Below are positions 52,012 through 59,600 of a stretch of 64,000 bases of DNA, piece after piece. How positions within the stretch are numbered: position 1 is the first letter of the stretch; every line of letters starts with the position of its first letter. The notes beneath the pieces are model-generated. The model was not told where the DNA came from and did not search any database. It saw nothing but the letters and a program-made list of their open reading frames with translations. Made by a program: the position numbers and the translations under genes. The stretch comes from Lachnospiraceae bacterium (GTDB taxonomy: Bacteria > Bacillota > Clostridia > Lachnospirales > Lachnospiraceae): the NCBI GenBank assembly GCA_024690825.1, contig JAILOK010000074.1, positions 60,330 through 124,329 of the forward strand. Reading direction: 5' to 3'.

Positions 52012-52248
52012 ATGCTGCACCCGTCTTATTCGGATCTGATGAATGTAGTAAACGCCGACTGTGAGGAGGGCGAGACTCCCATAGTAAACAGCAGGTACTC
52101 GATAGTGCTTGCGACCGCAAAAAGAGCCAGACAGCTCATTGACGGTTCTGAACCCCTTGTATCAATTAGGGACAGGAAGCCGCTTTCGATAGCTGTCGAG
52201 GAACTCTATGACGGAGAACTCAAGATCTTAAACAGTTCGGAAGATTGA
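52012..52248 (+). CDS. rpoZ: RNA polymerase omega subunit
   Basis: This 78-residue protein starts after AAAGGAAG, three bases after gmk. NSRYSIVLATAKRARQLIDG is the conserved omega core, and KPLSIAVEELYDGEL the C-terminal helix. It aids assembly and stability of RNA polymerase. Position after gmk supports the call. Confidence 0.94.
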   Translation: MLHPSYSDLMNVVNADCEEGETPIVNSRYSIVLATAKRARQLIDGSEPLVSIRDRKPLSIAVEELYDGELKILNSSED

Positions 52249-52292
52249 AAAAGGTCAATACTTTGGCAGAAAAATAATATTGTTTTTATGGA

Positions 52293-52317
52293 GGACGGGT
52301 CTTTTTAAAACCCGTCC
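52293..52317 (+). other. Hairpin in the rpoZ-rimO gap
   Basis: GGACGGGT (52293-52300) pairs with ACCCGTCC (52310-52317). No U-run follows on either strand, so it is more likely an mRNA processing or stability element than a full terminator. Confidence 0.6.
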
Positions 52318-52332
52318 GTGTGTTGTCTTTAT

Positions 52333-53667
52333 ATGAATAAACCACTTGTGATGTTCATTTCCCTGGGCTGTGACAAAAACCTCGTGGATACGGAGCAGAT
52401 GCTCGGGATCCTTGACAGGGAGGGGTTTGAGTTTACGCAGGATGAGACTGAGGCCGATGTCATCGTGATCAATTCCTGCTGCTTCATAGGTGACGCCAAG
52501 GAAGAAAGCATCAATACGATAATCGAAACGGGAAAGCTTAAAAAGGATGGGAGATTAAAGGCTCTTGTCGTTTCGGGTTGTCTTGCCCAAAGATATGCGG
52601 ATGAGATCAGAAAGACCCTTCCCGAAGTAGATGCCATAGTCGGCACCACCGAGTTTACTTCGATAGCGGAAGCGATACGGGGAGTCCTTTCCGGAGACAG
52701 GCCGGACATAATCGGAGATATAAACAAGACAGAATACTCGGGAGAGGAAAGGATCGTTACGGGTGCAGGTTACAGCACATATTTAAAGATTGCGGAGGGC
52801 TGTGACAAGAACTGCACTTATTGTATCATACCGAAGGTCAGGGGCAGGTACAGGAGCATCCCTTCGGAAATGCTTATAAAAGAAGCGCAGAGCCTTGCAG
52901 ACAGCGGAGTGAAGGAACTGATCCTTGTTGCGCAGGAAACTACGGTTTACGGCAGAGACCTCTACGGGAAAAAAGATCTCCCCGGGCTTTTGAGGAGGCT
53001 TTGCAGGATAGACGGACTTTCCTGGATCAGGATCATGTATACCTATCCCGAAGAGATAGATGATGAACTGATCGGGTTGATGGCAGAGGAAGAAAAGATA
53101 TGTCATTATCTTGATATGCCGATCCAGCACTGTTCCGACAGTATATTGAGATCTATGGGGAGAAGGACAGACAGGGAGAGCCTTAGGGCCGTCATATACA
53201 GGCTCAGGGAAAGGATACCGGATATAGCTCTTCGTACCACGCTGATCTCGGGCTTCCCCGGAGAAACAAAAAACGATCACGAAGAACTTCTGTCCTTTGT
53301 TGAGGAAATGCGGTTTGACAGGCTTGGTGTCTTTACTTATTCAAGAGAAGAGGATACTCCGGCTGCAGCGTTCCCGGATCAGATACCGGGGCGTACCGCA
53401 AAAAAAAGAAGGGACGAGATCATGCTTTTGCAGCAGCAGATCTCATTTGAAAAAGAAACAGCCATGGCGGGAAGGATTCTGCCAGTCATGATAGAGGGAT
53501 ATTTAAAAGACGATGATGTTTATGTGGGCAGAACTTATCGCGACGCGCCCGACATAGACGGATATGTATTTTTAAGAAACGCGCGGAGGGAATATATGTC
53601 GGGTGATTTCGTAAAAACAAAGATCACCGGAGCAAACGGTTACGATCTGACAGGAGATATCATATGA
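52333..53667 (+). CDS. rimO: Ribosomal protein S12 methylthiotransferase
   Basis: About 444 residues from ATG 52333; GTG 52318 is a second option, and neither has a strong Shine-Dalgarno. The enzyme methylthiolates an Asp of S12. The N-terminal UPF0004 domain has the three cluster Cys (SLGCDKN, NSCCF, SGCLAQRY). The radical-SAM motif CX3CX2C lies at Cys157, 161 and 164 (GCDKNCTYCIIP). LISGFPGETKNDHEELL and a C-terminal TRAM domain follow. The substrate region MPIQHCSDSILRSMGRRTDR supports RimO over MiaB. Confidence 0.95.
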   Translation: MNKPLVMFISLGCDKNLVDTEQMLGILDREGFEFTQDETEADVIVINSCCFIGDAKEESINTIIETGKLKKDGRLKALVVSGCLAQRYADEIRKTLPEVDAIVGTTEFTSIAEAIRGVLSGDRPDIIGDINKTEYSGEERIVTGAGYSTYLKIAEGCDKNCTYCIIPKVRGRYRSIPSEMLIKEAQSLADSGVKELILVAQETTVYGRDLYGKKDLPGLLRRLCRIDGLSWIRIMYTYPEEIDDELIGLMAEEEKICHYLDMPIQHCSDSILRSMGRRTDRESLRAVIYRLRERIPDIALRTTLISGFPGETKNDHEELLSFVEEMRFDRLGVFTYSREEDTPAAAFPDQIPGRTAKKRRDEIMLLQQQISFEKETAMAGRILPVMIEGYLKDDDVYVGRTYRDAPDIDGYVFLRNARREYMSGDFVKTKITGANGYDLTGDII

Positions 53668-54203
53668 ATCTTCCCAACAGGCTTACATTATCAAGAGTAA
53701 TAATGGTACCTTTCTTCGTCATTGTTCTCATTACCGGGGTATTCGGTGAGTGGTCAAAATGGATCGCGCTGGTTATTTTTGCGGCCGCAAGCCTTACGGA
53801 TCTTCTGGACGGAAAGATCGCAAGAAAATATAACCTGGTGACAAATTTCGGAAAGTTCATGGATCCTCTTGCGGACAAACTCCTGGTATGTTCCGCGATG
53901 ATCTGTCTGACAGGATTGGGCAGGCTCCCTTCATGGATCGTGTGCGTGATAATCGCAAGGGAATTTATTATAAGCGGGTTCAGGCTCATTGCTTCGGACA
54001 ACGGAGTCGTCATAGCTGCAAGCATGTGGGGAAAAGTCAAGACGGTATTTCAGATGGCTATGGTCATTCTTCTCATTGCGGATCTTCCGGGCGAATTTTT
54101 TAAGATCGCGGAACAGATCCTTATATGGGCAGCTCTCATCCTTACCGTTGTATCCTTGGTTGATTACATTTTGAAAAACAAAGAAGTGCTTAAAGATAAA
54201 TAA
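53664..54203 (+). CDS. pgsA: CDP-diacylglycerol-glycerol-3-phosphate 3-phosphatidyltransferase
   Basis: This 179-residue membrane enzyme starts in the rimO stop (ATGA). The CDP-alcohol phosphatidyltransferase motif D-G-x2-A-R-x8-G-x3-D-x3-D is seen in LLDGKIARKYNLVTNFGKF and MDPLADK. Four or five membrane helices follow. It makes phosphatidylglycerol phosphate, the precursor of PG and cardiolipin. Confidence 0.96.
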   Translation: MNLPNRLTLSRVIMVPFFVIVLITGVFGEWSKWIALVIFAAASLTDLLDGKIARKYNLVTNFGKFMDPLADKLLVCSAMICLTGLGRLPSWIVCVIIAREFIISGFRLIASDNGVVIAASMWGKVKTVFQMAMVILLIADLPGEFFKIAEQILIWAALILTVVSLVDYILKNKEVLKDK

Positions 54204-54219
54204 TAAAAAAGAGGTGCGT

Positions 54220-55482
54220 ATGACAGTCGAACTTATCTGTGTGGGAACAGAATTACTCATGGGAAACATAGTAAATACCAACGCGGCGTTCATGGCCGAA
54301 AGGTGCGCAGTGCTGGGACTTGACTGCTTTTATCAGACCGTTGTCGGAGACAATGAGGAAAGACTTTCCGAAACGATAAAGCAGGCCGTGGGCAGATCCG
54401 ATATAGTGATCCTTTCGGGAGGCCTTGGTCCGACAGAGGACGACCTTACAAAAGAAACTGCCGCAAAGGTCATGGGAAAAGATCTCGTCATGGATGAAAA
54501 AGCATGGAAGCATATCACATCCTATTTTGAAAAGAGAGGACTCGAACTTACGGAAAACAACCGCAAGCAGGCGCTTGTTCCTGCCGGCTCCATGGTCTTG
54601 TATAATAAAAACGGGACGGCGCCCGGCATAATTATGGAAGATGAAAAATGCCGCATCATCCTCCTTCCGGGACCGCCGATCGAGCTTAAATACCTGTGGC
54701 AGGAGAAGGTTGAGGAATACTTAAAGAGCTTAAGCGGCGATGTTCTTGTCAGCGAGATGGTAAAGATATGCGGCTCGGGTGAAAGCAAAGTTGAGACTGT
54801 ATTAAAGGATCTCATCGATGCTCAGAGCAATCCCACCATAGCAACCTATGCAAAGACGGGTGAGGTTGATGTGAGGGTTACCGCAAAAGGAAACGATGAA
54901 AAAGAATGCAAAAAACTTCTTAAGCCTGTCGTAAAAGAGATCAAAAAAAGATTCGGATCGAAGATCTTTACCACAGATGAAAATGTTACGCTTGAGATGG
55001 CAGTCATGCAGATATTGAATGAAAACAAAATGACTCTGACTACAGCCGAAAGCATAACCGGAGGAATGATAGCCTCAAGACTCATCAATGTACCCGGAGC
55101 TTCGGATGTGATCAAGGTCGGATTTGTAACCTATTCAAACAAGGCAAAGAGAAAGTATCTCGGTGTCAAAAGATCGACTCTCGATAAGTTCGGCGCAGTG
55201 AGTGAACAGTGCGCAAAGGAAATGGCAAAGGGCGGAGCTGCCGCCGCAAAAAGTGATGTGTGCGTAGCCATAACCGGTATAGCCGGTCCGGGTGGTGAGA
55301 CTGCTGATAAAGAGATAGGACTTACTTACATTGCCGTGTCGGTAGCCGGAAAGATAAAGGTGAAGGAATACAGGTTTGAAGGCAGCAGGGAAAAGATCAG
55401 GACCACAGCAACAACATCGGCTCTCACGCTGCTCAGACACTGCCTTCTTGAAAACCTTACCGAAAAAACATTCGGTGAGTGA
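54220..55482 (+). CDS. cinA: CinA-type competence/damage-inducible protein, nicotinamide-nucleotide amidase
   Basis: Start 54220 follows AAGAGGTGCGT. The 420-residue protein has an N-terminal MoCF-like (COG1058) domain (about 1-170; VELICVGTELLMGNIVNTN, LSGGLGPTEDD). A middle segment and the C-terminal CinA amidase domain (about 260-415; TTAESITGGMIASRL, GIAGPGGETADKEIGLTYIA) follow. The protein deamidates NMN and repairs damaged pyridine nucleotides. Order rimO-pgsA-cinA is common in Firmicutes. Confidence 0.95.
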   Translation: MTVELICVGTELLMGNIVNTNAAFMAERCAVLGLDCFYQTVVGDNEERLSETIKQAVGRSDIVILSGGLGPTEDDLTKETAAKVMGKDLVMDEKAWKHITSYFEKRGLELTENNRKQALVPAGSMVLYNKNGTAPGIIMEDEKCRIILLPGPPIELKYLWQEKVEEYLKSLSGDVLVSEMVKICGSGESKVETVLKDLIDAQSNPTIATYAKTGEVDVRVTAKGNDEKECKKLLKPVVKEIKKRFGSKIFTTDENVTLEMAVMQILNENKMTLTTAESITGGMIASRLINVPGASDVIKVGFVTYSNKAKRKYLGVKRSTLDKFGAVSEQCAKEMAKGGAAAAKSDVCVAITGIAGPGGETADKEIGLTYIAVSVAGKIKVKEYRFEGSREKIRTTATTSALTLLRHCLLENLTEKTFGE

Positions 55483-55537
55483 AGGGTTTTAACGGAAAAA
55501 GATTTTTCAAAAACAGATAAAATCGGCATAAATACTA

Positions 55538-55566
55538 TTGAAATTTTTTATCATATAATATAGAAT
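55538..55566 (+). promoter_or_regulatory. Promoter of the SCP2-like gene
   Basis: TTGAAA (55538-55543), 17 bases, TAGAAT (55561-55566). Confidence 0.75.
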
Positions 55567-55627
55567 CGTTTCATGTTAACAATGTTTCTTTTTTAAAATG
55601 TATTAAATGATAAGAGGGAGATTTAAA

Positions 55628-56164
55628 ATGAAGTACGAAGATGTTGTAAAGAAAGTTAAAGCCAATCTGAAGAAGGCAGATGCCGGCAGGGTAGGTGAGC
55701 ATGTTGCGGTACAGTTTGACATCACCGGTGAAGGCGAGGGAGCTTTCTATGTTGAGATCAAGGACGGAGCCATTGATGTTCAGCCTTATGAGTACAAGGA
55801 AAATGATATCAAGGTTACCGCATCTGCAGATGACATCCTTTTGATCACATCCGGAAAGATCAGTTATACAGAACTCCTTTCGGACGGAAGAGCATACGGT
55901 GACGGCATGAAGGCATCAAAGCTCGATGCGATATCATTTGCCGCAGCGCCTGCAAAAAAAGCACCGGCAAAAAAGACCGCAGCAAAAAAGCCTGCAGCTA
56001 AAAAAACAGCAGCAAAGAAACCGGCAGCAAAAAAGCCTGCAGCAAAGAAGCCCGCGGTAAAGAAAGCAGCACCGGCGAAAGAGACTGCAGCAAAGAAGGC
56101 AGCACCGGCAAAGAAACCGGCAGCAAAAAAGCCTGCAGCAAAGAAACCGGCAGCAAAGAAATAA
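55628..56164 (+). CDS. SCP2-like domain protein with a lysine/alanine-rich tail
   Basis: Start 55628 follows AAGAGGGAGATTTAAA. The first ~100 residues form a SCP-2 sterol-transfer-like fold (VQFDITGEGEGAFYVEIKDG, ILLITSGKISYTELLSDGRA). Residues about 105-178 are a tail of PAKK/AAKKPA repeats like bacterial histone H1-like proteins. SCP2 domains bind lipids or act as stand-alone ligand-binding modules. The tail is strongly basic and could bind DNA, RNA or acidic lipids. The combination is unusual, and a functional link cannot be shown. It has its own promoter and terminator. Confidence 0.85.
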   Translation: MKYEDVVKKVKANLKKADAGRVGEHVAVQFDITGEGEGAFYVEIKDGAIDVQPYEYKENDIKVTASADDILLITSGKISYTELLSDGRAYGDGMKASKLDAISFAAAPAKKAPAKKTAAKKPAAKKTAAKKPAAKKPAAKKPAVKKAAPAKETAAKKAAPAKKPAAKKPAAKKPAAKK

Positions 56165-56189
56165 GCAGCAGTAAAATGTAAGATCACTG

Positions 56190-56225
56190 TACTGCCATGC
56201 CGTCTGTGGTATGGCAGTATATTTT
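56190..56225 (+). terminator. Terminator after the SCP2-like gene
   Basis: TACTGCCAT (56190-56198) pairs with ATGGCAGTA (56211-56219), followed by TATTTTTTA. Confidence 0.85.
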
Positions 56226-56242
56226 TTATAGGAGAATAAAAG

Positions 56243-57610
56243 ATGTTTCCAAAAGATTTTTTGTGGGGTGCGGCATCTGCAGCATATCAGATAGAAGGAG
56301 CATACAAAGAGGACGGAAAGGGCGAAGGCATCTGGGATCATTTTTCGCATGAGCCCGGGAGGATCCCTCACGGAGAGACAGGTGATGTGGCCTGCGATCA
56401 TTATCACAGGTTCAGGGAAGATGTTGCGCTGATGAAGGAACTGGGACTTAAGAGTTACCGTTTTTCGATCAGCTGGCCGAGAGTGATACCGGATGGATGC
56501 GGTGAAGTAAATGAGAAGGGATTAAAGTTTTATTCCGATCTCGTTGATGAGATCTGTGCCGCCGGCATTGAACCAATGGTAACTCTTTATCACTGGAATC
56601 TGCCCATGGCTTTGTATGAAAAAGGCGGCTGGAAAAATGATGACAGCCCCGAGTGGTTTGCAGAATATGCAAGGGTAGTGGTAGATGCTCTTTCAGACAG
56701 GGTCGGCTTTTTCATGACCTTCAATGAACCACAGATCTTTGTGGACGGAGGGTACAACATGGGTTACCATGCGCCCTTTGAAAATGCGCCCGTGAAGGAT
56801 ATCTTAAAGATCACGCGAAATGTTCTTCTTGCGCACGGAAAGGCAGTAAAGGTCATCAGGGAAAATGCAAAGCGCGATGTAGAGGTGGGCATGGCGCCCA
56901 CAGGTCCCGTCTTCCTCCCTGAAAACGAATCAAAGGAGGCAGTGGAAGAGGCGAGGAAAAAGTCATTTTCCATAAATGAAAAAACTTTTGCAAACTCAAA
57001 TGCATGGTGGGGAGATCCTGTTTTTCTCGGAAGATTTCCTGAGGAAGCGCGCTCGCTTTTCGGAGATGATCTTCCGGAATTTTCAGATGAGGAGTGGGCT
57101 CTGATATCGGCGCCTCTTGATTTTTACGGCTTCAATGTTTATCATGCATCCTCATCATTCGGACCCGAGGAAAACAAATATTCCCATGACGAATACTCAT
57201 ATGTGGGAAGCCCGAGAAATTCGCTCGGCTGGAATATCACGCCCAAGGTACTTTATTATTCTCCGAAGTTCCTTTATGAAAGATATAAAAAGCCTGTGAT
57301 GATCACGGAAAACGGCATGGCAAATCTTGATATGGTATCCCTTGACGGAAAGGTTCATGATCCCCAGAGGATCGACTACATTAACCGTTACCTTCTCCAG
57401 CTTGAAAAGGCAATTGATGACGGAGTCGAGGTCGTGGGTTACCAGTATTGGTCTGTAATGGATAATTTTGAGTGGGCTGAAGGCTACAACCCGCGCTTTG
57501 GTCTGGTATATGTTGACTACAGAAACGAAAACCGCATACCAAAGGACTCCGCATACTGGTACAAAAATGTGATCAGAACAAACGGGGCTTCACTGCACGA
57601 GAATGCATAA
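56243..57610 (+). CDS. Family 1 beta-glucosidase
   Basis: This 455-residue GH1 enzyme starts after ATAGGAGAATAAAAG. Family start FPKDFLWGAASAAYQIEGAY, acid/base Glu162 in TFNEPQ and nucleophile Glu356 in ITENGMA are seen, with the end motif GYQYWSVMDNFEWAEGYNPR. No signal peptide, so it is cytoplasmic. The FEWAEGY stretch favours non-phosphorylated substrates, because 6-phospho enzymes usually have Ser-x(n)-Lys-x-Tyr there. It could split beta-glucosides brought in by sugar ABC systems. Confidence 0.95.
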   Translation: MFPKDFLWGAASAAYQIEGAYKEDGKGEGIWDHFSHEPGRIPHGETGDVACDHYHRFREDVALMKELGLKSYRFSISWPRVIPDGCGEVNEKGLKFYSDLVDEICAAGIEPMVTLYHWNLPMALYEKGGWKNDDSPEWFAEYARVVVDALSDRVGFFMTFNEPQIFVDGGYNMGYHAPFENAPVKDILKITRNVLLAHGKAVKVIRENAKRDVEVGMAPTGPVFLPENESKEAVEEARKKSFSINEKTFANSNAWWGDPVFLGRFPEEARSLFGDDLPEFSDEEWALISAPLDFYGFNVYHASSSFGPEENKYSHDEYSYVGSPRNSLGWNITPKVLYYSPKFLYERYKKPVMITENGMANLDMVSLDGKVHDPQRIDYINRYLLQLEKAIDDGVEVVGYQYWSVMDNFEWAEGYNPRFGLVYVDYRNENRIPKDSAYWYKNVIRTNGASLHENA

Positions 57611-57619
57611 ATCTTTTTG

Positions 57620-57648
57620 TTGACAGTTTCTGATTGAAATGATATTAT
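57620..57648 (+). promoter_or_regulatory. Promoter of tRNA-Leu
   Basis: TTGACA (57620-57625), 17 bases, TATTAT (57643-57648), 31 bases before the tRNA. Confidence 0.85.
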
Positions 57649-57678
57649 CGTATTTGCGTTGTGTAACGCAAAAGGTTC

Positions 57679-57763
57679 GCGGAAGTGTCGGAACTGGCAG
57701 ACGAGCAAGACTAAGGATCTTGTGCATACTACTTGCGTGTGGGTTCAAGTCCCATCTTCCGCA
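57679..57763 (+). tRNA. tRNA-Leu, anticodon AAG
   Basis: Acceptor GCGGAAG/CTTCCGC with discriminator A, anticodon stem CAAGA/TCTTG, loop CTAAGGA with anticodon AAG at 57713-57715, a long type II variable arm, and T arm GTGGG-TTCAAGT-CCCAT. The long arm and A73 fit leucine. A34 is probably converted to inosine, reading CUN. No CCA is encoded. Confidence 0.94.
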
Positions 57764-57773
57764 CTGAAAAAAA

Positions 57774-57805
57774 AGGTTCGACCGTAAAGGTCGGACCTCT
57801 TTTTT
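57774..57805 (+). terminator. Terminator after tRNA-Leu
   Basis: AGGTTCGACC and GGTCGGACCT form a 10-bp stem (one G-T) with loop GTAAA, followed by CTTTTTT. Confidence 0.88.
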
Positions 57806-57806
57806 G

Positions 57807-58018
57807 GGGTTCGAACACAGTTCGAACCCTCGCAGCGTAGCTGCGGTGGGTTTCTCCGCTCCGCTTCGGTCGGCGCAGAACTACCGTCCACTGGACGGTA
57901 TGCGCCCCTTCGGGGACTAGGAAAACGCCGTTGGCGTTTTCCGTCGCAAGTCCCTATCTTCCGCACGAAGTGCCTCGTCGGTCGGCGCTAAACGGATGTC
58001 CACCGGACATCCAGCGCC
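57807..58018 (+). repeat. Cluster of perfect triloop palindromes
   Basis: Five palindromes with three-base loops follow each other: GGGTTCGAAC-aca (57807-57829), CGCAGC-gta (57831-57845), ACCGTCC-act (57883-57899), GGAAAACGCC-gtt (57920-57942) and GGATGTCC-acc (57994-58012). The third and fifth sit inside 35-base units closed by GGCGCA/TGCGCC (57872-57906) and GGCGCT/AGCGCC (57984-58018). The interval contains no supportable gene. Confidence 0.75.
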
Positions 58019-58168
58019 CCATCTTCCGCATATATATTTCCGTCGCAAGTCCCATCTTCCGCACTATAAAACTTCGTGTCACGGTGGTATATAATTTATT
58101 AATATCGCATAGCTACAGGAGGAATTTGACAAAATATGGATAAATGCTTATGATGATCATGTAAGAAG

Positions 58169-58300
58169 GTGCTACCCGTAAAGCAAGCGGTTAGCCCGAA
58201 AAATGTTAGTTATAGAAATAACCGCCAAGTTGTCAGGCTCAGGCGGTTATTTTCTTTTTCTCCCTGAGAGGGAGCCAACCGCCTACCGTTTAGGTAGCAC
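58169..58300. other. Structured remnant resembling a type I toxin-antitoxin (holin-like) locus
   Basis: GTGCTACC (58169-58176) pairs with GGTAGCAC (58293-58300) and GCGGTT (58187-58192) with AACCGC (58277-58282). Inside is a terminator-like hairpin AAATAACCGCC (58216-58226)/GGCGGTTATTT (58242-58252) with CTTTTT. This layout resembles the 3' region of short holin-like toxin loci found on clostridial mobile elements. No toxin reading frame remains: upstream there is only an AGGAGG followed by a five-codon frame (58136-58153). The rest of 58066-58403 holds nothing else that I can support. Confidence 0.5.
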
Positions 58301-58403
58301 CAACAATGGCATTTTATCAGAGTATTGCACGATGTTCAATTATATTATGATGATCAATTTTGGTGCACAATGTGTGCACCAAACTACTTTTTGCGGAATA
58401 GTG

Positions 58404-58432
58404 TTGACAAAAAACATGTAATATATTACATT
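58404..58432 (+). promoter_or_regulatory. Promoter of the marR-flavodoxin operon
   Basis: TTGACA (58404-58409), 17 bases, TACATT (58427-58432). The spacer and -10 are covered by the first operator palindrome. Confidence 0.75.
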
Positions 58433-58455
58433 ATTTGACATGGGTAATATATTAC
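58416..58455. promoter_or_regulatory. Two MarR-type operator palindromes
   Basis: ATGTAATATATTACAT (58416-58431) is a perfect 16-bp palindrome and GTAATATATTAC (58444-58455) a 12-bp version of the same core, centres 26 bp apart. They overlap the promoter of the adjacent MarR gene, so autoregulation is likely. Confidence 0.8.
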
Positions 58456-58475
58456 ATAATATAAAAGGGGCAGAT

Positions 58476-58955
58476 ATGAATTACGATGAAGTGATGAATA
58501 TGGACAAAGTGAAGTTTGGAGATATGCCTCCGCAGCCTTTTTTGCTGGGATTACTCAGTGCATTTGACAACAGATATCAGGCGGCAGCTGATGCATATTT
58601 TAAGGAAATCACCTGGAAACAGTTCTTTGCCATAATCTGTATTAACCTGTGCAAGGAGCCGCCGACGCTTAATGAGCTTTCGGATGTAATGGGCAGTTCA
58701 CATCAGAATGTGAAACAGATTTTATTAAAGCTTGAAAAAAAAGGCTTTGTTTCAACTGCCCCTGATGAAGATGACAAGCGAAAACAACGGATATCTGTTA
58801 CAGATAAATGCAGAGCATTTTTGGAACAGAATGATAATAACGGTCAGCAGAGCCGGTATATCATCGGCCGGATCTTTGATGGGATCGATGAGAAGAGTCT
58901 GAAGACCACGATACAAACAATCATGATGATGGAAAGGAATCTGAGTAAATTATGA
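58476..58955 (+). CDS. MarR-family transcriptional regulator
   Basis: Start 58476 follows AAAGGGG; the frame reaches back to 58440 within the operator region. The 159-residue protein has the winged-helix core WKQFFAIICINLCKEPPTLN, ELSDVMGSSHQNVKQILLKL (recognition helix), EKKGFVSTAPDEDDKRKQRI and SVTDKCRAFLEQ (wing). It likely represses its own operon through the paired palindromes. It overlaps the flavodoxin gene by four bases. No redox-sensing Cys pair stands out. The effector is unknown. Confidence 0.93.
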   Translation: MNYDEVMNMDKVKFGDMPPQPFLLGLLSAFDNRYQAAADAYFKEITWKQFFAIICINLCKEPPTLNELSDVMGSSHQNVKQILLKLEKKGFVSTAPDEDDKRKQRISVTDKCRAFLEQNDNNGQQSRYIIGRIFDGIDEKSLKTTIQTIMMMERNLSKL

Positions 58956-59503
58956 AAACACTGATAATTTACACATCACAGACAGGTTTTACAAAAAGAT
59001 ACGCAGAGTGGCTGGCAGAGAGAATGAGCGGAGACCTGCTTGATCTTAAGGAGGCACAGAAAAAGAACTCCGAATTCTTTGATGACTACGATGCAATCTG
59101 CTATGGCGGATGGGCCATGGCCGGCAGCCTTGTTAAGGGTAAGTGGTTCCTCAAAAAAGCTGCTGACTGGAAGAACAAGCGTCTTGCGGTTTTTTGTGTG
59201 GGAGGAAGTCCTAATGATAATCCGGATATTGTTGTTTTTCTTCAGAACATACTGACGGATGAACAGCGAGGATACATTAAGGCGTTCTATTGTCAGGGTG
59301 GCTTTAACTATGAAAAGATGAAGGCACCATCGCGTATAGCAATGAAGATGTTCGTATCAGGTTTAAGGAAAAAGAAGGATGCTACCGAAAAGGAAAGGGT
59401 AATGGCCGAGAAGATGGCTTCATCCTACGACATTTCCGATGCAAAATACATAGAGCCTGTCGCGGAGTATCTTGGATTAAAAGATAATGAAAAAGCCGGC
59501 TGA
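58952..59503 (+). CDS. Flavodoxin-domain protein
   Basis: This 183-residue protein is translationally coupled to the MarR gene. The FMN phosphate loop reads YTSQTGFTKRYAEW (about 7-20) as in long-type flavodoxins, and YGGWAMAGSLVKGKWFLKKA and AVFCVGGSPN form the other flavin loops. It resembles HemG-like (protoporphyrinogen oxidase type) flavodoxin-domain proteins. It probably transfers electrons to an unknown partner. Confidence 0.88.
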   Translation: MKTLIIYTSQTGFTKRYAEWLAERMSGDLLDLKEAQKKNSEFFDDYDAICYGGWAMAGSLVKGKWFLKKAADWKNKRLAVFCVGGSPNDNPDIVVFLQNILTDEQRGYIKAFYCQGGFNYEKMKAPSRIAMKMFVSGLRKKKDATEKERVMAEKMASSYDISDAKYIEPVAEYLGLKDNEKAG

Positions 59504-59600
59504 ATTTCTTAAAGGAAACACGAGGACAAAACAAAGCAATAAAAGACAGGATAAAATCCTGATACAGCCTTAAAATCTTAAGTGAAAGGAGGGATACCAA

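Larger units (their letters stand above)
57746..58065 (+). repeat. Repeated tRNA-Leu 3' ends, 300 bp apart
   Basis: CAAGTCCCATCTTCCGCACT, the last bases of the tRNA plus two, occurs at 57746-57765 and exactly again at 58046-58065. A copy with one inserted T lies at 57947-57966, and a shorter CCCATCTTCCGCA at 58018-58030. This looks like attachment-site duplication at a tRNA 3' end, but no integrase is present. Confidence 0.8.

Noticed and set aside
52293..52317. rpoZ-rimO hairpin as a terminator or riboswitch
   Set aside because: There is no U-run and no conserved aptamer features; it is kept only as an unexplained hairpin.
45228..55482. One single operon from the MATE fusion to cinA
   Set aside because: Spacing is tight up to rpoZ, but the hairpin and gap before rimO and the separate housekeeping nature of yicC-cinA make one transcript uncertain.
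57679..58300. Integrated prophage or conjugative element at tRNA-Leu
   Set aside because: No integrase, relaxase or phage gene exists in the window; only att-like repeats and a structured remnant remain.
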